Shown: one piece after another, positions 30,974 to 40,054 of the stretch
Layout of the letters: the number at the start of each line of letters is the position of its first letter
Numbering within the stretch: position 1 is the stretch's first letter
NCBI GenBank assembly: GCA_963751595.1
Contig: CAVVVC010000006.1
Coordinates: 246,495-310,494 of the forward strand
Source: JAHEGP01 sp963751595
Lineage (GTDB): Bacteria; Pseudomonadota; Gammaproteobacteria; Pseudomonadales; JAHEGP01
Length of the DNA: 64,000 bases
Reading direction: 5' to 3'
Notes under the pieces: model-generated
Database searches by the model: none
What the model was told of the DNA's origin: nothing
Seen by the model: only the letters and a program-made list of their open reading frames with translations
Made by a program: the position numbers and the translations under genes

Positions 30974-32269
30974 ATGGGTCGATTGCTCAAGCTGATCCTG
31001 ATCGCCAGTCTGCTGATACTGCTGCTGAGTCCCCTTGCCGTCTATTTTCTCGTTTTCAGCAACAAACCGATGGCGCTGCCCGTCGAGCAACTCGATGGCA
31101 ATGAAATCATGCGAGTACAACGCCTGGTGGCCCAGCAGGTAGCGCGGAGCAACGATGCTGGCCTCGCGACCCTGTCCTTGACCGAAAAAGACCTCAGGAC
31201 TGCCCTCGCCTTCGGCCGCCAGGCGGCCAAATTGCCCCTCCTCGAGGGTGCAGCCCTGGCGCTGGAAGACGAGCATCTGCAGGTGTTCGGCAATCTCAGG
31301 CTTCCCGTGGTGCCGGGCCGCGACGTGGTCAACTTCCGCGCAAAGCTCGGCACAGACGGCCGCCACCCCACCATCACCAGCCTCAAGCTGGGGTATATCG
31401 ATGTGCCAACGCCGCTCCTGGCCTGGCTGCAACAGCGTGCCCTCGAGTTGCTGGAAACCGATCAACGCCTTGCCAATGCCAACAAAACCTGGGAGTCGAT
31501 CGAGCAGTTCGGCATCTCTGACCAGCGCATCGATATCGTCTACCAGATCACCCCTGAAATAATCGGCAGTGTGACCGCAAAACAGAAAAAAATGCTGCTG
31601 GAGCAAGTGGATACCCAGCGGGTTGAACGCTATAACCAGTTGCTCGAACAAATCACCCGCAAGACCGCAGCCGAACGTTACCCGCTGACGGGAATGCTGG
31701 GGCCTGCCTACGACCTGGCACGCAAACGCACGGCCGCCGGCTTTGACGCGGTGGAAGAGAACAGCGCCGCGTTGATCGCCCTCGGGCTTTACAGCGGTGA
31801 CCCCAAGGTCATCCAGATGACCGGGCTGGGGAACCTGCTTGCGCTGCCGTCGCGCCGCCTGTCACTCACCCTGCACCGGCGCAATGATCTGGCCACGCAC
31901 TTTATGACCGCAGCATTGATATCGCTGTTTGCCGGCGATCAGGTTGCCGACCTGATGGGCATGCAAAAGGAACTGGATGACAGCCAGTCCAGTTCCGGGT
32001 TCGGTTTGGCCGACCTGGTGGCCGACAAGGCAGGGATTCGCTTCTCCTATCTTGCCACCATCAACGATCAATCGGCCCGCCAGTTGCAGGACGAGCTGAG
32101 TCACCTGCTTTACGATGACGAACTGTTGCCAAGCCCCGATGATCTGCCGCAACTGGATATCGCCGGCGACCTGGCACGCCTCGATGACAGCGAACTGGAG
32201 CCCTATCTGGCGAATATCGAACGCCGCATCACCGAGCTGCTAAGACGGATTCCCCTTTATCGGCTTTGA
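30974..32269 (+). CDS. Membrane-anchored hypothetical protein, 431 residues
   Basis: Not recognised. One N-terminal membrane helix (LLKLILIASLLILLLSPLAVYFLVF) with a short cytoplasmic start, so the remaining 400 residues should be periplasmic. These include a stretch of beta character (about 85-150), a long charged helical region (about 150-260, with QQRALELLETDQRLANANKTW) and a C-terminal part with acidic turns (DDELLPSPDDLPQLD). No catalytic motif was seen. It follows srkA by 60 bases on the same strand and may be co-transcribed. CGGAG is 13 bases before ATG. I have the impression of a conserved gammaproteobacterial protein, unverified. Confidence 0.7.
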   Translation: MGRLLKLILIASLLILLLSPLAVYFLVFSNKPMALPVEQLDGNEIMRVQRLVAQQVARSNDAGLATLSLTEKDLRTALAFGRQAAKLPLLEGAALALEDEHLQVFGNLRLPVVPGRDVVNFRAKLGTDGRHPTITSLKLGYIDVPTPLLAWLQQRALELLETDQRLANANKTWESIEQFGISDQRIDIVYQITPEIIGSVTAKQKKMLLEQVDTQRVERYNQLLEQITRKTAAERYPLTGMLGPAYDLARKRTAAGFDAVEENSAALIALGLYSGDPKVIQMTGLGNLLALPSRRLSLTLHRRNDLATHFMTAALISLFAGDQVADLMGMQKELDDSQSSSGFGLADLVADKAGIRFSYLATINDQSARQLQDELSHLLYDDELLPSPDDLPQLDIAGDLARLDDSELEPYLANIERRITELLRRIPLYRL

Positions 32270-32278
32270 AGGGTTTGA

Positions 32279-33001
32279 TTAGTCGCGGTCATTGGGCCAA
32301 ATCACGGTTCGCAGCCAATTGAAAAACCCGTTACCTGCGAGCACCTCTCGCTCGACTGAATCAATGTAGCGTTCGAGTGCTTCAGGGTCGGCAAAATAGT
32401 CACCCCGGGTGACAAAGCCAAGCTCGGGATCAAGCTGTTTGACGACCACGGCCGGATTCCCCGCCACTACTGTATTGGCGGGCACATCCTGGGTTACCAC
32501 GGCCCTCGCGGCCACCACGCTGTTTTCCCCGATAGTCACGCCTTTCAATACGGTGCAGTGATCTCCCAGCCAGGCATTGTCGTGAATGCTTACCGGCCGC
32601 ACGGCCGTATCCCGCCGGGTGCGGTCGTACAGCCCATGCCAGTCGGAATCCGTGATATAGGCTCCGTTGGCCATCATCACTCCGTGGCCGATCTCGATGG
32701 ACTCGCAGGCGCTGATGCGGGTTCCCGGGCTGATCATGACGTAGTCACCGATGCTGATCCTGCCCCGCCCCGGCTGCGTGCCCCAAACCCCGATGCGCAC
32801 CCATCCGTCCGGCTCGGCAACCACCGTTGCGCACTTGCCAATGCGAATATTCGGACCACCGATATGCACGTACCAGGGTTTCATGAAGGTCGGATAATCG
32901 CCAAGGTGGTCGCAGGCTGGCTTGATAAAATGCCGGGTGTACCATCCACGGTATTCCAGATACATTTTTTTGACCCAATAGGGGCGCCTGTCGTCGCGCA
33001 T
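32279..33001 (-). CDS. Hexapeptide-repeat acyltransferase
   Basis: 240 residues. Left-handed beta-helix hexapeptide pattern from about residue 65 to 195 (IRIGKCATVV, RISIGDYVMISPGTRISACESIEIGHGVMMANGAYITDSDWHG, then AWLGDHCTVLKGVTIGENSVVAARAVVTQDVPANTVVAGNPAVVV). The His in the DSDWHG segment is a good catalytic candidate for acetyl- or acyl-CoA transfer. Such enzymes modify sugars, amino sugars or lipids; the acceptor is unknown. Divergent from cysE, which is also a hexapeptide acyltransferase of a different subfamily. Confidence 0.85.
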   Translation of the reverse strand: MRDDRRPYWVKKMYLEYRGWYTRHFIKPACDHLGDYPTFMKPWYVHIGGPNIRIGKCATVVAEPDGWVRIGVWGTQPGRGRISIGDYVMISPGTRISACESIEIGHGVMMANGAYITDSDWHGLYDRTRRDTAVRPVSIHDNAWLGDHCTVLKGVTIGENSVVAARAVVTQDVPANTVVAGNPAVVVKQLDPELGFVTRGDYFADPEALERYIDSVEREVLAGNGFFNWLRTVIWPNDRD

Positions 33002-33075
33002 GACTGCTGACCTGCTGCGGTGGGGCGTTCGCCCGAACCATGATTTTTACCGGTGCTTGGGGTAAAGTGAAGCCC

Positions 33076-33903
33076 ATGCCATCATCGCGAGCCTTCACCA
33101 TGCAAAATGTGGTCAATCATGATATCAAGGGCGCCGATCCCGTGTGGGATACCATTCGCGAGGAAACCGCGATCGAAGCAGCCAACGAACCCATTCTCGC
33201 CAGCTTCCTCCACGCCACCATTTTAAACCATGACAGTATGGAAGCGGCCTTGAGCTTTCACCTGGCGAACAAGCTCGACAGCCCGACGGCCTCTGCGCTG
33301 TTGTTGCGTGAGGTGATTGAAGAGGCGTTGGCTGCCGACAAGCGCATTGCCACCGCGATTCGTGAAGACATTCGCGCGGTTCGGGAGCGCGACTCTGCCT
33401 GTGCCCAGTACTCTACCCCATTCCTCTATTTCAAGGGCTTCCACGCGCTCCAGACCTACCGCATAGCGCATTACCTCTGGCAACACCAGCGGCGGGAACT
33501 GGCGCTGTTTTTCCAGAACAGGGTGTCGGTGGAGTTTGGGGTCGACATCCATCCGGCCGCCCGCATTGGCAGCGGCATCATGCTGGACCATGCCACGGGT
33601 ATCGTTATCGGCGAAACCGCGGTAGTAGGCAACAATGTATCGATAATGCAGTCGGTTACCCTCGGCGGGACCGGCAAGGCCGGCGGCGACCGCCATCCCA
33701 AGGTTGGCAATGGTGTATTGATCAGTGCCGGGGCCAAAATTCTGGGGAATATCCGCATCGGTGACGGCGCCCAGATCTGTGCCGGTAGCGTGGTCCTCAT
33801 CGACGTGCCTCCCCATACCACGGCGGCCGGCGTGCCGGCGCGACTCACCGGCCACCCCTGCTGCGATCAACCGGCACTGGAGATGGATCACAAACTGGCT
33901 TGA
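33076..33903 (+). CDS. cysE: Serine O-acetyltransferase
   Basis: 275 residues with the full CysE layout. Helical N-terminal domain: DPVWDTIREET, ANEPILASFLHATILNH, LANKLDS. Then the hexapeptide helix with the active-site region GVDIHPAARIGSGIMLDHATGIVIGE and SVTLGGTGKAGGDRHPK. It makes O-acetylserine for cysteine synthesis. ATG 33076 gives the family length (E. coli 273); 33040 and 33100 are alternatives, and none has a good ribosome site. Confidence 0.94.
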   Translation: MPSSRAFTMQNVVNHDIKGADPVWDTIREETAIEAANEPILASFLHATILNHDSMEAALSFHLANKLDSPTASALLLREVIEEALAADKRIATAIREDIRAVRERDSACAQYSTPFLYFKGFHALQTYRIAHYLWQHQRRELALFFQNRVSVEFGVDIHPAARIGSGIMLDHATGIVIGETAVVGNNVSIMQSVTLGGTGKAGGDRHPKVGNGVLISAGAKILGNIRIGDGAQICAGSVVLIDVPPHTTAAGVPARLTGHPCCDQPALEMDHKLA

Positions 33904-33924
33904 GGCCCTGCCTATTTTTTTGGT

Positions 33925-34668
33925 TCAAGCCCGGCGGCGCAACTCCCAGAGTCGGCAAAGGTGCCGGTATACCTGCTTCGCAAGGTCCAGGTCGCAGTCG
34001 AGTGGAGGCAATTCCACGGCACGGCCCCAGTGATCTTCAAGCACTGCGAAATCGAAGGCTCGGCAGCCCATTCCCGCGTACTCCCAGTCGATCAGGTAGA
34101 GCCGATCGGCGCCGGCAATGATGTTGCCGGGCGTCGGATCGTGGTGACACAGGACAGAGCAACGACACGCATCCTGGAATTGTCGCAACAGGGGCCCCAT
34201 GCGCGCGTGCGCTCTAACTAATTCCTCATGTGGCGAAGGGAGCTGCGCCCAGTAGGCTTCGGCGTGGGCCAGGTAGTCATAACGCCCCAGACAGTCCAGC
34301 CTGAGGCTGTGCAGCCGCTCCATCACCGACAGCAGCCGCGCCCAGCGCAGGTCACTATCGACCCCCGGGTCATGCCAATGCTCCCCGCCGATATACTCCG
34401 TGATAAGCGTATGATCGTCACAGTAAACCAGCGCTGGCGCGATGCCCGCAGCGGCTGCGGCGCCCAGAATCATACGCTCGCTGTCGCGATCAATCCCCAA
34501 ACCGGCGCTGGCGGGATGATTGCGACGCACCACCAGGCGCTGTCCATCGGCCTCGACCAGAAACGTGCAATTGGTGCGCCCGCCGGGAAGGCGCCGCAGC
34601 ACGCGGGGGGCCCGTTTCAGCCCCCAGCAGGGCCATTCCTGCCACCAGGTTTCAGGCGCAGGACTCAT
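33925..34668 (-). CDS. APH/choline-kinase-fold phosphotransferase, probable thiamine kinase
   Basis: 247 residues. Aminoglycoside-phosphotransferase fold: nucleotide-binding RRLPGGRTNCTFLVEADGQRLVVRR at the N-terminus, catalytic loop CHHDPTPGNII, metal site LIDWEYAGMG. The IDWEYA motif is shared by ThiK- and LicA-type small-molecule kinases. Because it is the last gene of a TPP-riboswitch operon with a PnuC-family transporter, phosphorylation and trapping of imported thiamine is the best inference. The start at 34668 overlaps the transporter gene by 17 bases. A longer frame to 34737 lies wholly inside that gene. Confidence 0.8.
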   Translation of the reverse strand: MSPAPETWWQEWPCWGLKRAPRVLRRLPGGRTNCTFLVEADGQRLVVRRNHPASAGLGIDRDSERMILGAAAAAGIAPALVYCDDHTLITEYIGGEHWHDPGVDSDLRWARLLSVMERLHSLRLDCLGRYDYLAHAEAYWAQLPSPHEELVRAHARMGPLLRQFQDACRCSVLCHHDPTPGNIIAGADRLYLIDWEYAGMGCRAFDFAVLEDHWGRAVELPPLDCDLDLAKQVYRHLCRLWELRRRA

Positions 34669-35284
34669 TGGCGTGCCCGCTGGCAACTTGCACAGCTTGC
34701 AAGTGGTAGTGTTTTTGCCAACGAAAAAAACCGACAATGGCGATCATGACATAGGCAACGAATAGCAGTGCGGTCAGCTCCAGCCCCCGGCTCAAATACA
34801 GGGGAATGGATACCAGATCGATCACTATCCAGTAGAGCCAGTTCTCCAGCATCTTGCGCGCCACCATATACGTGGCAATGACACTGGCCCAGGTCGTGAA
34901 CGAGTCCACATAGGGCCAGGCTGCCGTGCTGTAGCGACTGAGAAGAAATCCCGACACCGCGGTCAACGCCAGGATAGTGGCGATCACCAAACCGTGGCCC
35001 CGCATTCCCAGGGTATGAATCCTGATACCCTGGTGGTCACCGCCGCCTCGACGCCATTGATGCCAGCCGTAAACCGCCATGGCCATGTAATAGACGTTGA
35101 GAGCCGACTCCATCAGCAGGCTGACTTCCCGAAACAGGACGCTGTAAATCGCGGTTGAGGCGAAAGCGAAGTACCAGCACCAGTTGCTCTCCCGCGCGGC
35201 CAGAACCAGGTAGGCCAGGGCCGAGAGCACCGCCGCGCTTTCCCATAGCGACCCAGCCGATAGCCATTCTGCCGGGGCATCCAA
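34652..35284 (-). CDS. PnuC-family transporter, probable thiamine transporter (PnuT)
   Basis: 210 residues, about seven membrane helices. Family blocks: LAARESNWCWYFAFASTAIYSVLF, LNVYYMAMAVYGWHQWRRG and ENWLYWIVIDLVSIPLYLSRGLELTALLFVAYVMIAIVGFFRWQ. PnuC-type carriers move vitamins by facilitated diffusion and rely on a kinase to trap them. Gene order (TonB receptor, YkoF, this gene, kinase) under a TPP riboswitch indicates thiamine as substrate. The start is TTG 35284; no ATG in frame keeps the first helix. Five bases separate it from the YkoF-like gene. Confidence 0.88.
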   Translation of the reverse strand: MDAPAEWLSAGSLWESAAVLSALAYLVLAARESNWCWYFAFASTAIYSVLFREVSLLMESALNVYYMAMAVYGWHQWRRGGGDHQGIRIHTLGMRGHGLVIATILALTAVSGFLLSRYSTAAWPYVDSFTTWASVIATYMVARKMLENWLYWIVIDLVSIPLYLSRGLELTALLFVAYVMIAIVGFFRWQKHYHLQAVQVASGHANESCA

Positions 35285-35288
35285 GGGG

Positions 35289-35537
35289 CTACTGCGCCTC
35301 GTAGCCGGTGATCAACTTGGTCACGAAAACGCTGATACCAAAGCGCTCGTGACTCCAGGCCAGGGCATCCTTGAGCGCATCCATCACCACGGCGTGCTCA
35401 CCCACCAGCACGGTTGCCGTGGGATAGGTGCTAACCTCGAGCCCCGGGTAGGTGTTGAGTTTGTGGATGATTTCGCGGATAGGGCCGATAAAGTCGTCCG
35501 CAAGCGGATACATGCTGATTTCGGCCGTTGTTCTCAT
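35289..35537 (-). CDS. YkoF-like thiamine-binding domain protein
   Basis: 82 residues. The family signature AEISMYPLADDFIGPIREII near the N-terminus and TYPTATVLVGEHAVVMDALKDAL match a single YkoF-type domain. In Bacillus YkoF two such domains bind thiamine. No signal peptide is present, so it acts in the cytoplasm. ATG 35537 has GAGGAG five to six bases upstream; the longer frame to 35558 overlaps the receptor stop. Within a TPP-riboswitch operon it may buffer or hand over imported thiamine, which is inference. Confidence 0.85.
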   Translation of the reverse strand: MRTTAEISMYPLADDFIGPIREIIHKLNTYPGLEVSTYPTATVLVGEHAVVMDALKDALAWSHERFGISVFVTKLITGYEAQ

Positions 35538-35554
35538 TCCGACTCCTCGACGCA

Positions 35555-37714
35555 TCAAAAGCTGTAGCGGGCTTCGACCCCGAAAACCCGGGGCTCACCA
35601 TATTGATAGTAGGGTTCATCGACATAGAACTTGCGCGGGTCATTGCCGAAGTAGAAACCCCGGGTCTGATAATCCTCATCGGTCAGGTTTCGACCCCAGA
35701 GCGCGAGGTCGAGCTGATGCCATCGATAGCCGAGGCGCGCATGCAATAACTGGTAACTGTCGGACTGCTCGTCATGGCTGTCGGAGAAATAAAACTGGTC
35801 CCGACCTTCTACCTCCAGACGTCCGTAAAAGCCTGTGCCAAACCGAAAATCAGCCCCCACATTGAACTGGTAGGACGGCGCATGGGCCTGATCCCGGCCA
35901 CTCTTATCGACCAAGCCGCCCTCGGCCAGCACCTCGAAATCATCGATCTCGGTATTGAGCCAACCGACACTGGCGAACAGTGTCAGCGCCGTTGTCATCT
36001 GGTACTGGGTTTCCAGCTCTGCGCCCCAGTTCGTGCCCGATGCAGCATTGTCGATGTAACTGACGAACAGAGGCCCCTCATTGTACCAACCCTTGACCTG
36101 CATATCGCTGCGATCCATGTAAAACAGGGCCAGGCGCAGTGCCAGCCGCTCCTCGAGGTACTGCCCCTTGAATCCGAGTTCCCAGTTGATCAGGGTTTCG
36201 CTGTCATATTCCAGGCGCTCATCGAGGAAGGCAACCACAGGCGGCGGAAAGTTATTCTTGACCGCGCGTCCCAGGGCCTCGCCGTTGACGCCGCCGAGTT
36301 TGTAACCCCGGGATACCAGGCCGTAGACAAAGGTGTCATCACGATACTGGTAGTCCACCGCCAGCTCCCCGCCCCACAGGGTGTCACCAGGGTCGGCCTC
36401 GACGCCCAGGCTGTCACCGTAGTCGCCTGTGAATCTCTCCACCCGGGCACCCAGCCGGGCGGTCCAGCGGGCCGCAAGCGGTATCTCCAATTGACCGTAA
36501 GCCGCCAAACTGTCGCGTTGGTAGTCACTGAGAAAACGGGCGTCGGCCAGGTCGAGATCAAAGTCATAGAACTCGCGCACCAGGTTCTCGTCGCGCCGGT
36601 TGGCATAGACACCCGCTACCCAGGACACGGTGCCGAACAATTCTCCGGCCGGACCGGAAAGCGCCCGCAACTCGAAGCGGGTCTCGTCCCGGTCGCGCAG
36701 GTAATTGTCGGTTGACGAGTATTCGAAACCCTCGCAGGGCTGCCCGCTGCAAATGCCGACGAAACTCCAGTCTTCGTCAAACCCGTACTCCAGGTCCGCC
36801 GTACTGTAGCTGCCGATGAATTCCAGCGAAACAGCATCGCTCAGGGTCCAGATCGCTTTCAGCGAGGCGGCCACTGTTTGCTGACTGTCGACTCCGGGTT
36901 CATCGGACAAAGTGTGGCGGGTGTTGTCGAGGGAAAAAGCATCGTAGCCGTTATCGATGTCGACATAGAAGCTACTCAGCAAAAGCTGCAGCGTATCACT
37001 GGGCCGCCAGTCGAGCTTGCCCCGCGCGGTAAACTCATCGCGCTGGTTGGTATCGTCACGCTGCAGAAAGTCATTGGTAATGTAGCCGTCGCTGCGAAAC
37101 TGCTGCAATGCCAGCCTGGCGCCCAGGGTTTCCGTCAGGGGCCCACCCAGGGCAGCGCCAAGTCGCCCGGTATCGTAGTTACCGACCAATCCGTCGACAT
37201 AGCCCTCGAGTCGCTCGCCCGGGTCCGCCGAGCGCATGGTAATCATCCCGGCCAGGGCGCTGGCACCATAGCGCGTTCCCTGGGGTCCCCGCAAAACCTC
37301 CACCTGTTGGATATCCAGGGTAGTCGCCGCCGCCCCGAGCCCGCTGATGTCGATGTCATCGACCACCAGGCCCACCGAGGGATCAACCGGGTCGACAAAC
37401 TGGCTGCGCTCGCCTATGCCCCGGATCTGCACAAAGCGCCCGCGGGAGGCCCCGGAAGCGAAGTTGACGTTGGGCGCAACGTTGAGTAACTGCTCCAGGT
37501 GCTGGGCGGTACGATCGCGAATGACCTCGGCGTCGATAATGCTGACGCTGCCGGGACTCAGCATGAGGTCGGTATCGCGAAATCCCGCGGTTACGACCAC
37601 CTCCTCGAGTGTTGCGCGCTCGGGCGGGGTCGTCGGCTCCGGTGCTGCGGCCACTGCCGTGGCCAGCGGCAACGCTCCGACCCAAAGCCCTGTTCGCAGA
37701 AAGTTGAAATTCAC
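35555..37714 (-). CDS. TonB-dependent outer-membrane receptor, probable thiamine uptake
   Basis: 719 residues. GTG 37714 is fixed by GGGAG six bases before it; a signal peptide follows (NFNFLRTGLWVGALPLATAVAA). A TonB-box-like segment ATLEEVVVTAG leads into the plug domain (DRTAQHLEQLLNVAPNV, QIRGIGERSQF, VEVLRGPQGTRYGASALAGMI), then the 22-strand barrel ending in RVFGVEARYSF with a terminal Phe. Plug and barrel are complete. Specificity for thiamine is inferred from the TPP riboswitch upstream and the vitamin genes downstream. Confidence 0.93.
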   Translation of the reverse strand: MNFNFLRTGLWVGALPLATAVAAAPEPTTPPERATLEEVVVTAGFRDTDLMLSPGSVSIIDAEVIRDRTAQHLEQLLNVAPNVNFASGASRGRFVQIRGIGERSQFVDPVDPSVGLVVDDIDISGLGAAATTLDIQQVEVLRGPQGTRYGASALAGMITMRSADPGERLEGYVDGLVGNYDTGRLGAALGGPLTETLGARLALQQFRSDGYITNDFLQRDDTNQRDEFTARGKLDWRPSDTLQLLLSSFYVDIDNGYDAFSLDNTRHTLSDEPGVDSQQTVAASLKAIWTLSDAVSLEFIGSYSTADLEYGFDEDWSFVGICSGQPCEGFEYSSTDNYLRDRDETRFELRALSGPAGELFGTVSWVAGVYANRRDENLVREFYDFDLDLADARFLSDYQRDSLAAYGQLEIPLAARWTARLGARVERFTGDYGDSLGVEADPGDTLWGGELAVDYQYRDDTFVYGLVSRGYKLGGVNGEALGRAVKNNFPPPVVAFLDERLEYDSETLINWELGFKGQYLEERLALRLALFYMDRSDMQVKGWYNEGPLFVSYIDNAASGTNWGAELETQYQMTTALTLFASVGWLNTEIDDFEVLAEGGLVDKSGRDQAHAPSYQFNVGADFRFGTGFYGRLEVEGRDQFYFSDSHDEQSDSYQLLHARLGYRWHQLDLALWGRNLTDEDYQTRGFYFGNDPRKFYVDEPYYQYGEPRVFGVEARYSF

Positions 37715-37838
37715 AGTTGTCTCCCACGGCATCGACGGTGTGCACGGACCACAAGCCCACGCGCAAACCAACCTGGCGTGCCAGCTCACGCGACAAATAC
37801 CTTTTCCGGGGGGGATCGAGAGGAGAGTGGTGCTCTAC

Positions 37839-37922
37839 CCTATCCCTACGCCGGTACTATCCGGATCAGGTTCAAAGGGTTCGTTATGCAAACGTCTCAG
37901 GCCTCTCGGCCACCCCTCGGGT
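37839..37922 (-). promoter_or_regulatory. TPP riboswitch (THI element)
   Basis: Minus strand: CCGAGGGGTGGCCGAGAGG, then CCTGAGA, and after a short arm GAACCCTTTGAACCTGATC, CGGATAGTACCGGCGTAGGGA. These are the conserved blocks of the TPP aptamer in the right order. It lies 125 bases before the receptor GTG. No T-rich terminator follows, so control by hiding the ribosome site is more likely than attenuation. Confidence 0.95.
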
Positions 37923-37953
37923 TAACTGTCGTCAATTGCGACGATCGGCGCTT

Positions 37954-37981
37954 ATTCTACAAGTCCTGGCCTGCTTGGCAA
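37954..37981 (-). promoter_or_regulatory. Predicted promoter of the thiamine uptake operon
   Basis: Minus strand: TTGCCA (37976-37981), 16 bases, TAGAAT (37954-37959), each five of six to consensus. Transcription would start near 37947, about 25 bases before the riboswitch aptamer. Confidence 0.65.
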
Positions 37982-38107
37982 GCGGGTAATACCGCTCTCG
38001 TTCAGCGACAGATGCAGGCCCATAGAGCTTCATTGGCGGACTCGCCCCCGGGCGCGAGGCCATTGTCTGGCCGGGGTTGTCCCGCAGAGGATTGCAGCCG
38101 ACGGGGC

Positions 38108-38638
38108 TTACGCCAGCCACAGGTAGAGCAGTTGCAGGCAGACAAAGGCAAAGGAGCCGGCAACGATATCGTCAACCATGATTCCCAGCCCCCCATCGAG
38201 GTTATTGTCCAGCCAGGATATCGGGAAGGGCTTTAACACGTCGAAGAGGCGAAACAGGGCGAAGCCCAGCAGCGGCCACCAGATACCCGCGGGCGCGGCA
38301 TACAGGGCCAGCCAAAGCCCGGCAAACTCGTCCCAGACGATACCCCCGTGGTCATGAACCCCCATCTTCCGCGATGCGGCGCCGCACAGGTAGACGCCGA
38401 CCACAGTCGCCACCAACACCACGCCCAGGTATACCAGGGGCGACAGGCCCTGCAGCAGCGCGAAGTAGAGCACCAGCGCCGCCACTGAACCCACGGTTCC
38501 GGGGGCCACCGGTGACAGGCCGCTGCCAAAACCAAAGGCCAGCAACATGACCGGGTCCCTGAACACGGCAGCAGCATCGGGGGTCGCGCCGGACCCGGTT
38601 TCCGGCGGCGGCGAATTATCGTTGTTCGAAATGTTCAT
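38108..38638 (-). CDS. pgpA: Phosphatidylglycerophosphatase A
   Basis: 176 residues. The PgpA pattern is clear: FGFGSGLSPVAPGTVGSVAAL, GVHDHGGIVWDEFAGLWLAL and FRLFDVLKPFPISWLDNNLDGGLGIMVDDIVAG, with three to four membrane spans. It removes the phosphate of PGP to give phosphatidylglycerol at the inner membrane. ATG 38638 has GAGGAG five bases upstream and lies inside the end of thiL (23-base overlap), the usual thiL-pgpA arrangement. Confidence 0.95.
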   Translation of the reverse strand: MNISNNDNSPPPETGSGATPDAAAVFRDPVMLLAFGFGSGLSPVAPGTVGSVAALVLYFALLQGLSPLVYLGVVLVATVVGVYLCGAASRKMGVHDHGGIVWDEFAGLWLALYAAPAGIWWPLLGFALFRLFDVLKPFPISWLDNNLDGGLGIMVDDIVAGSFAFVCLQLLYLWLA

Positions 38639-39587
38639 AACCACTCCTCATGAACGCACAGGGAGCTCCCTGGCCATCAAAGCAATGCACTCCCACGCCC
38701 ACCACCATTTCACCAATTCGCGTCAACTGCAAGCCCTGGGCCGCGAACACGTGCCGCAACCCTGGCTCTTGGGAGGGGGGCAGGGTAAAACACAGTTCGT
38801 AGTCATCACCCCCGCCGGTAGCAAAGACCAGCGCACGATCACCCGCCCAGTCTCGCAGCGCCGGGGAAAGCGGAAGTTGATCGAGCTGGACATGGGCGGC
38901 CACGGCACTTTGTTGGCAAATGTGGCCCAGGTCGGCCAGCAAGCCATCGGAGATATCGATACAACTGGTCGCCACACCCCGCAACAGCGCACCCTCACGC
39001 AATCTCCCCGTGGGATGGGAAAAACGCCGCAACAGGGTTTCGAACCGGGGGTCACCACCCGCATCGGCCTGCTGCACCGCCAGGCCAGCCGCGGCATCGC
39101 CGAGCTGCCCGGTCACGTAGATACCGTCCCCGGGCTGTGCGCCACTGCGCCTGAGGGCTTTACCCCGCGGCACCAGGCCGAGAATCTGGACCGAGACCGT
39201 CAGCGGGCCCCGGGTGGTGTCACCGCCAACCAGGCTCAATCCAGCCGGCGCCGCAGCCGCCAGGGCGCGACAGAATTCTTCCAGCCAGTGACGATTCAGT
39301 TGGGGCAGACTGATGCAGAGGGTGTACCAGCGTGGGGCAGCGCCCATCGCTGCGATATCACTGAGATTCGCGCCGAGAGCACGGTGAGCGATCCATTCGG
39401 GGGGACAGTCAACGGGAAAATGGATACCCTCAACCAGGGTATCCGCAACCACCACCAATTGCTGCTCCGGTGGCACCTCCAGCACCGCACCGTCGTCACC
39501 GATGCCGAGCGCGACATCGGCCGTATTCGGCGCCAATGCCGGGGTATCGAAGTAAGCCGCAATCGCCTCGAACTCTGATAGCGACAC
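38616..39587 (-). CDS. thiL: Thiamine-monophosphate kinase
   Basis: 323 residues of the AIR-synthase-like fold. Blocks: IGDDGAVLEVPP, VADTLVEGIHFP, ALGANLSDIAAMGA, LVGGDTTRGP and CIDISDGLLADLGHI. It converts thiamine phosphate to TPP, the ligand of the riboswitch about 700 bases downstream. Eight bases after nusB, so it belongs to the ribD-nusB-thiL-pgpA run. Confidence 0.97.
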   Translation of the reverse strand: MSLSEFEAIAAYFDTPALAPNTADVALGIGDDGAVLEVPPEQQLVVVADTLVEGIHFPVDCPPEWIAHRALGANLSDIAAMGAAPRWYTLCISLPQLNRHWLEEFCRALAAAAPAGLSLVGGDTTRGPLTVSVQILGLVPRGKALRRSGAQPGDGIYVTGQLGDAAAGLAVQQADAGGDPRFETLLRRFSHPTGRLREGALLRGVATSCIDISDGLLADLGHICQQSAVAAHVQLDQLPLSPALRDWAGDRALVFATGGGDDYELCFTLPPSQEPGLRHVFAAQGLQLTRIGEMVVGVGVHCFDGQGAPCAFMRSGYEHFEQR

Positions 39588-39595
39588 CCGCTCCC

Positions 39596-40054
39596 CTATC
39601 TCGCCCCGACTTCCGCCTGACGCAGCGTCGAAGCCGCGCGATCGAGCACGCCGTTGATAAACTTGTGACCATCGGTGGCACCAAACTTTCTGGCCAGTGC
39701 CACGGCTTCGCTGATGACAACTTTGTAGGGCACGTCGAGGCGATCTTTCAGTTCGAATATGCCCTGGCGCAGCAGTGCCAGCTCTACCGGGGTCAGCTCG
39801 GCGATATCCCGGTCCAGGTACTGGGAAAAAGCCGCGTCGATCTCAGGCTGATGGTAGATGACACCGTCAAGAATTGCGCGAAAATACTCCCGGTCGGTCT
39901 GGTTAAAGTCGTATTCGGTGCGAAACTCGGCTTCTATCTCAGCGGGCGAGCCCCCGTTGACCTGCCAGCGATACAGCGCCTGTACCCCGTAATGCCGCGC
40001 TTTGCGCCGGCCCTGGCTGAGGCTCTGGCCAGCGCCCGATCGGGTCGAAGCCAT
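39596..40054 (-). CDS. nusB: Transcription antitermination factor NusB
   Basis: 152 residues. Typical features: RRKARHYGVQALYRWQVNG at the N-terminus and the C-terminal block VVISEAVALARKFGATDGHKFINGVLDRAA. It binds boxA RNA with S10 in rRNA antitermination. The ATG overlaps the ribH stop by one base (TGATG), so translation is coupled. Confidence 0.97.
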   Translation of the reverse strand: MASTRSGAGQSLSQGRRKARHYGVQALYRWQVNGGSPAEIEAEFRTEYDFNQTDREYFRAILDGVIYHQPEIDAAFSQYLDRDIAELTPVELALLRQGIFELKDRLDVPYKVVISEAVALARKFGATDGHKFINGVLDRAASTLRQAEVGAR

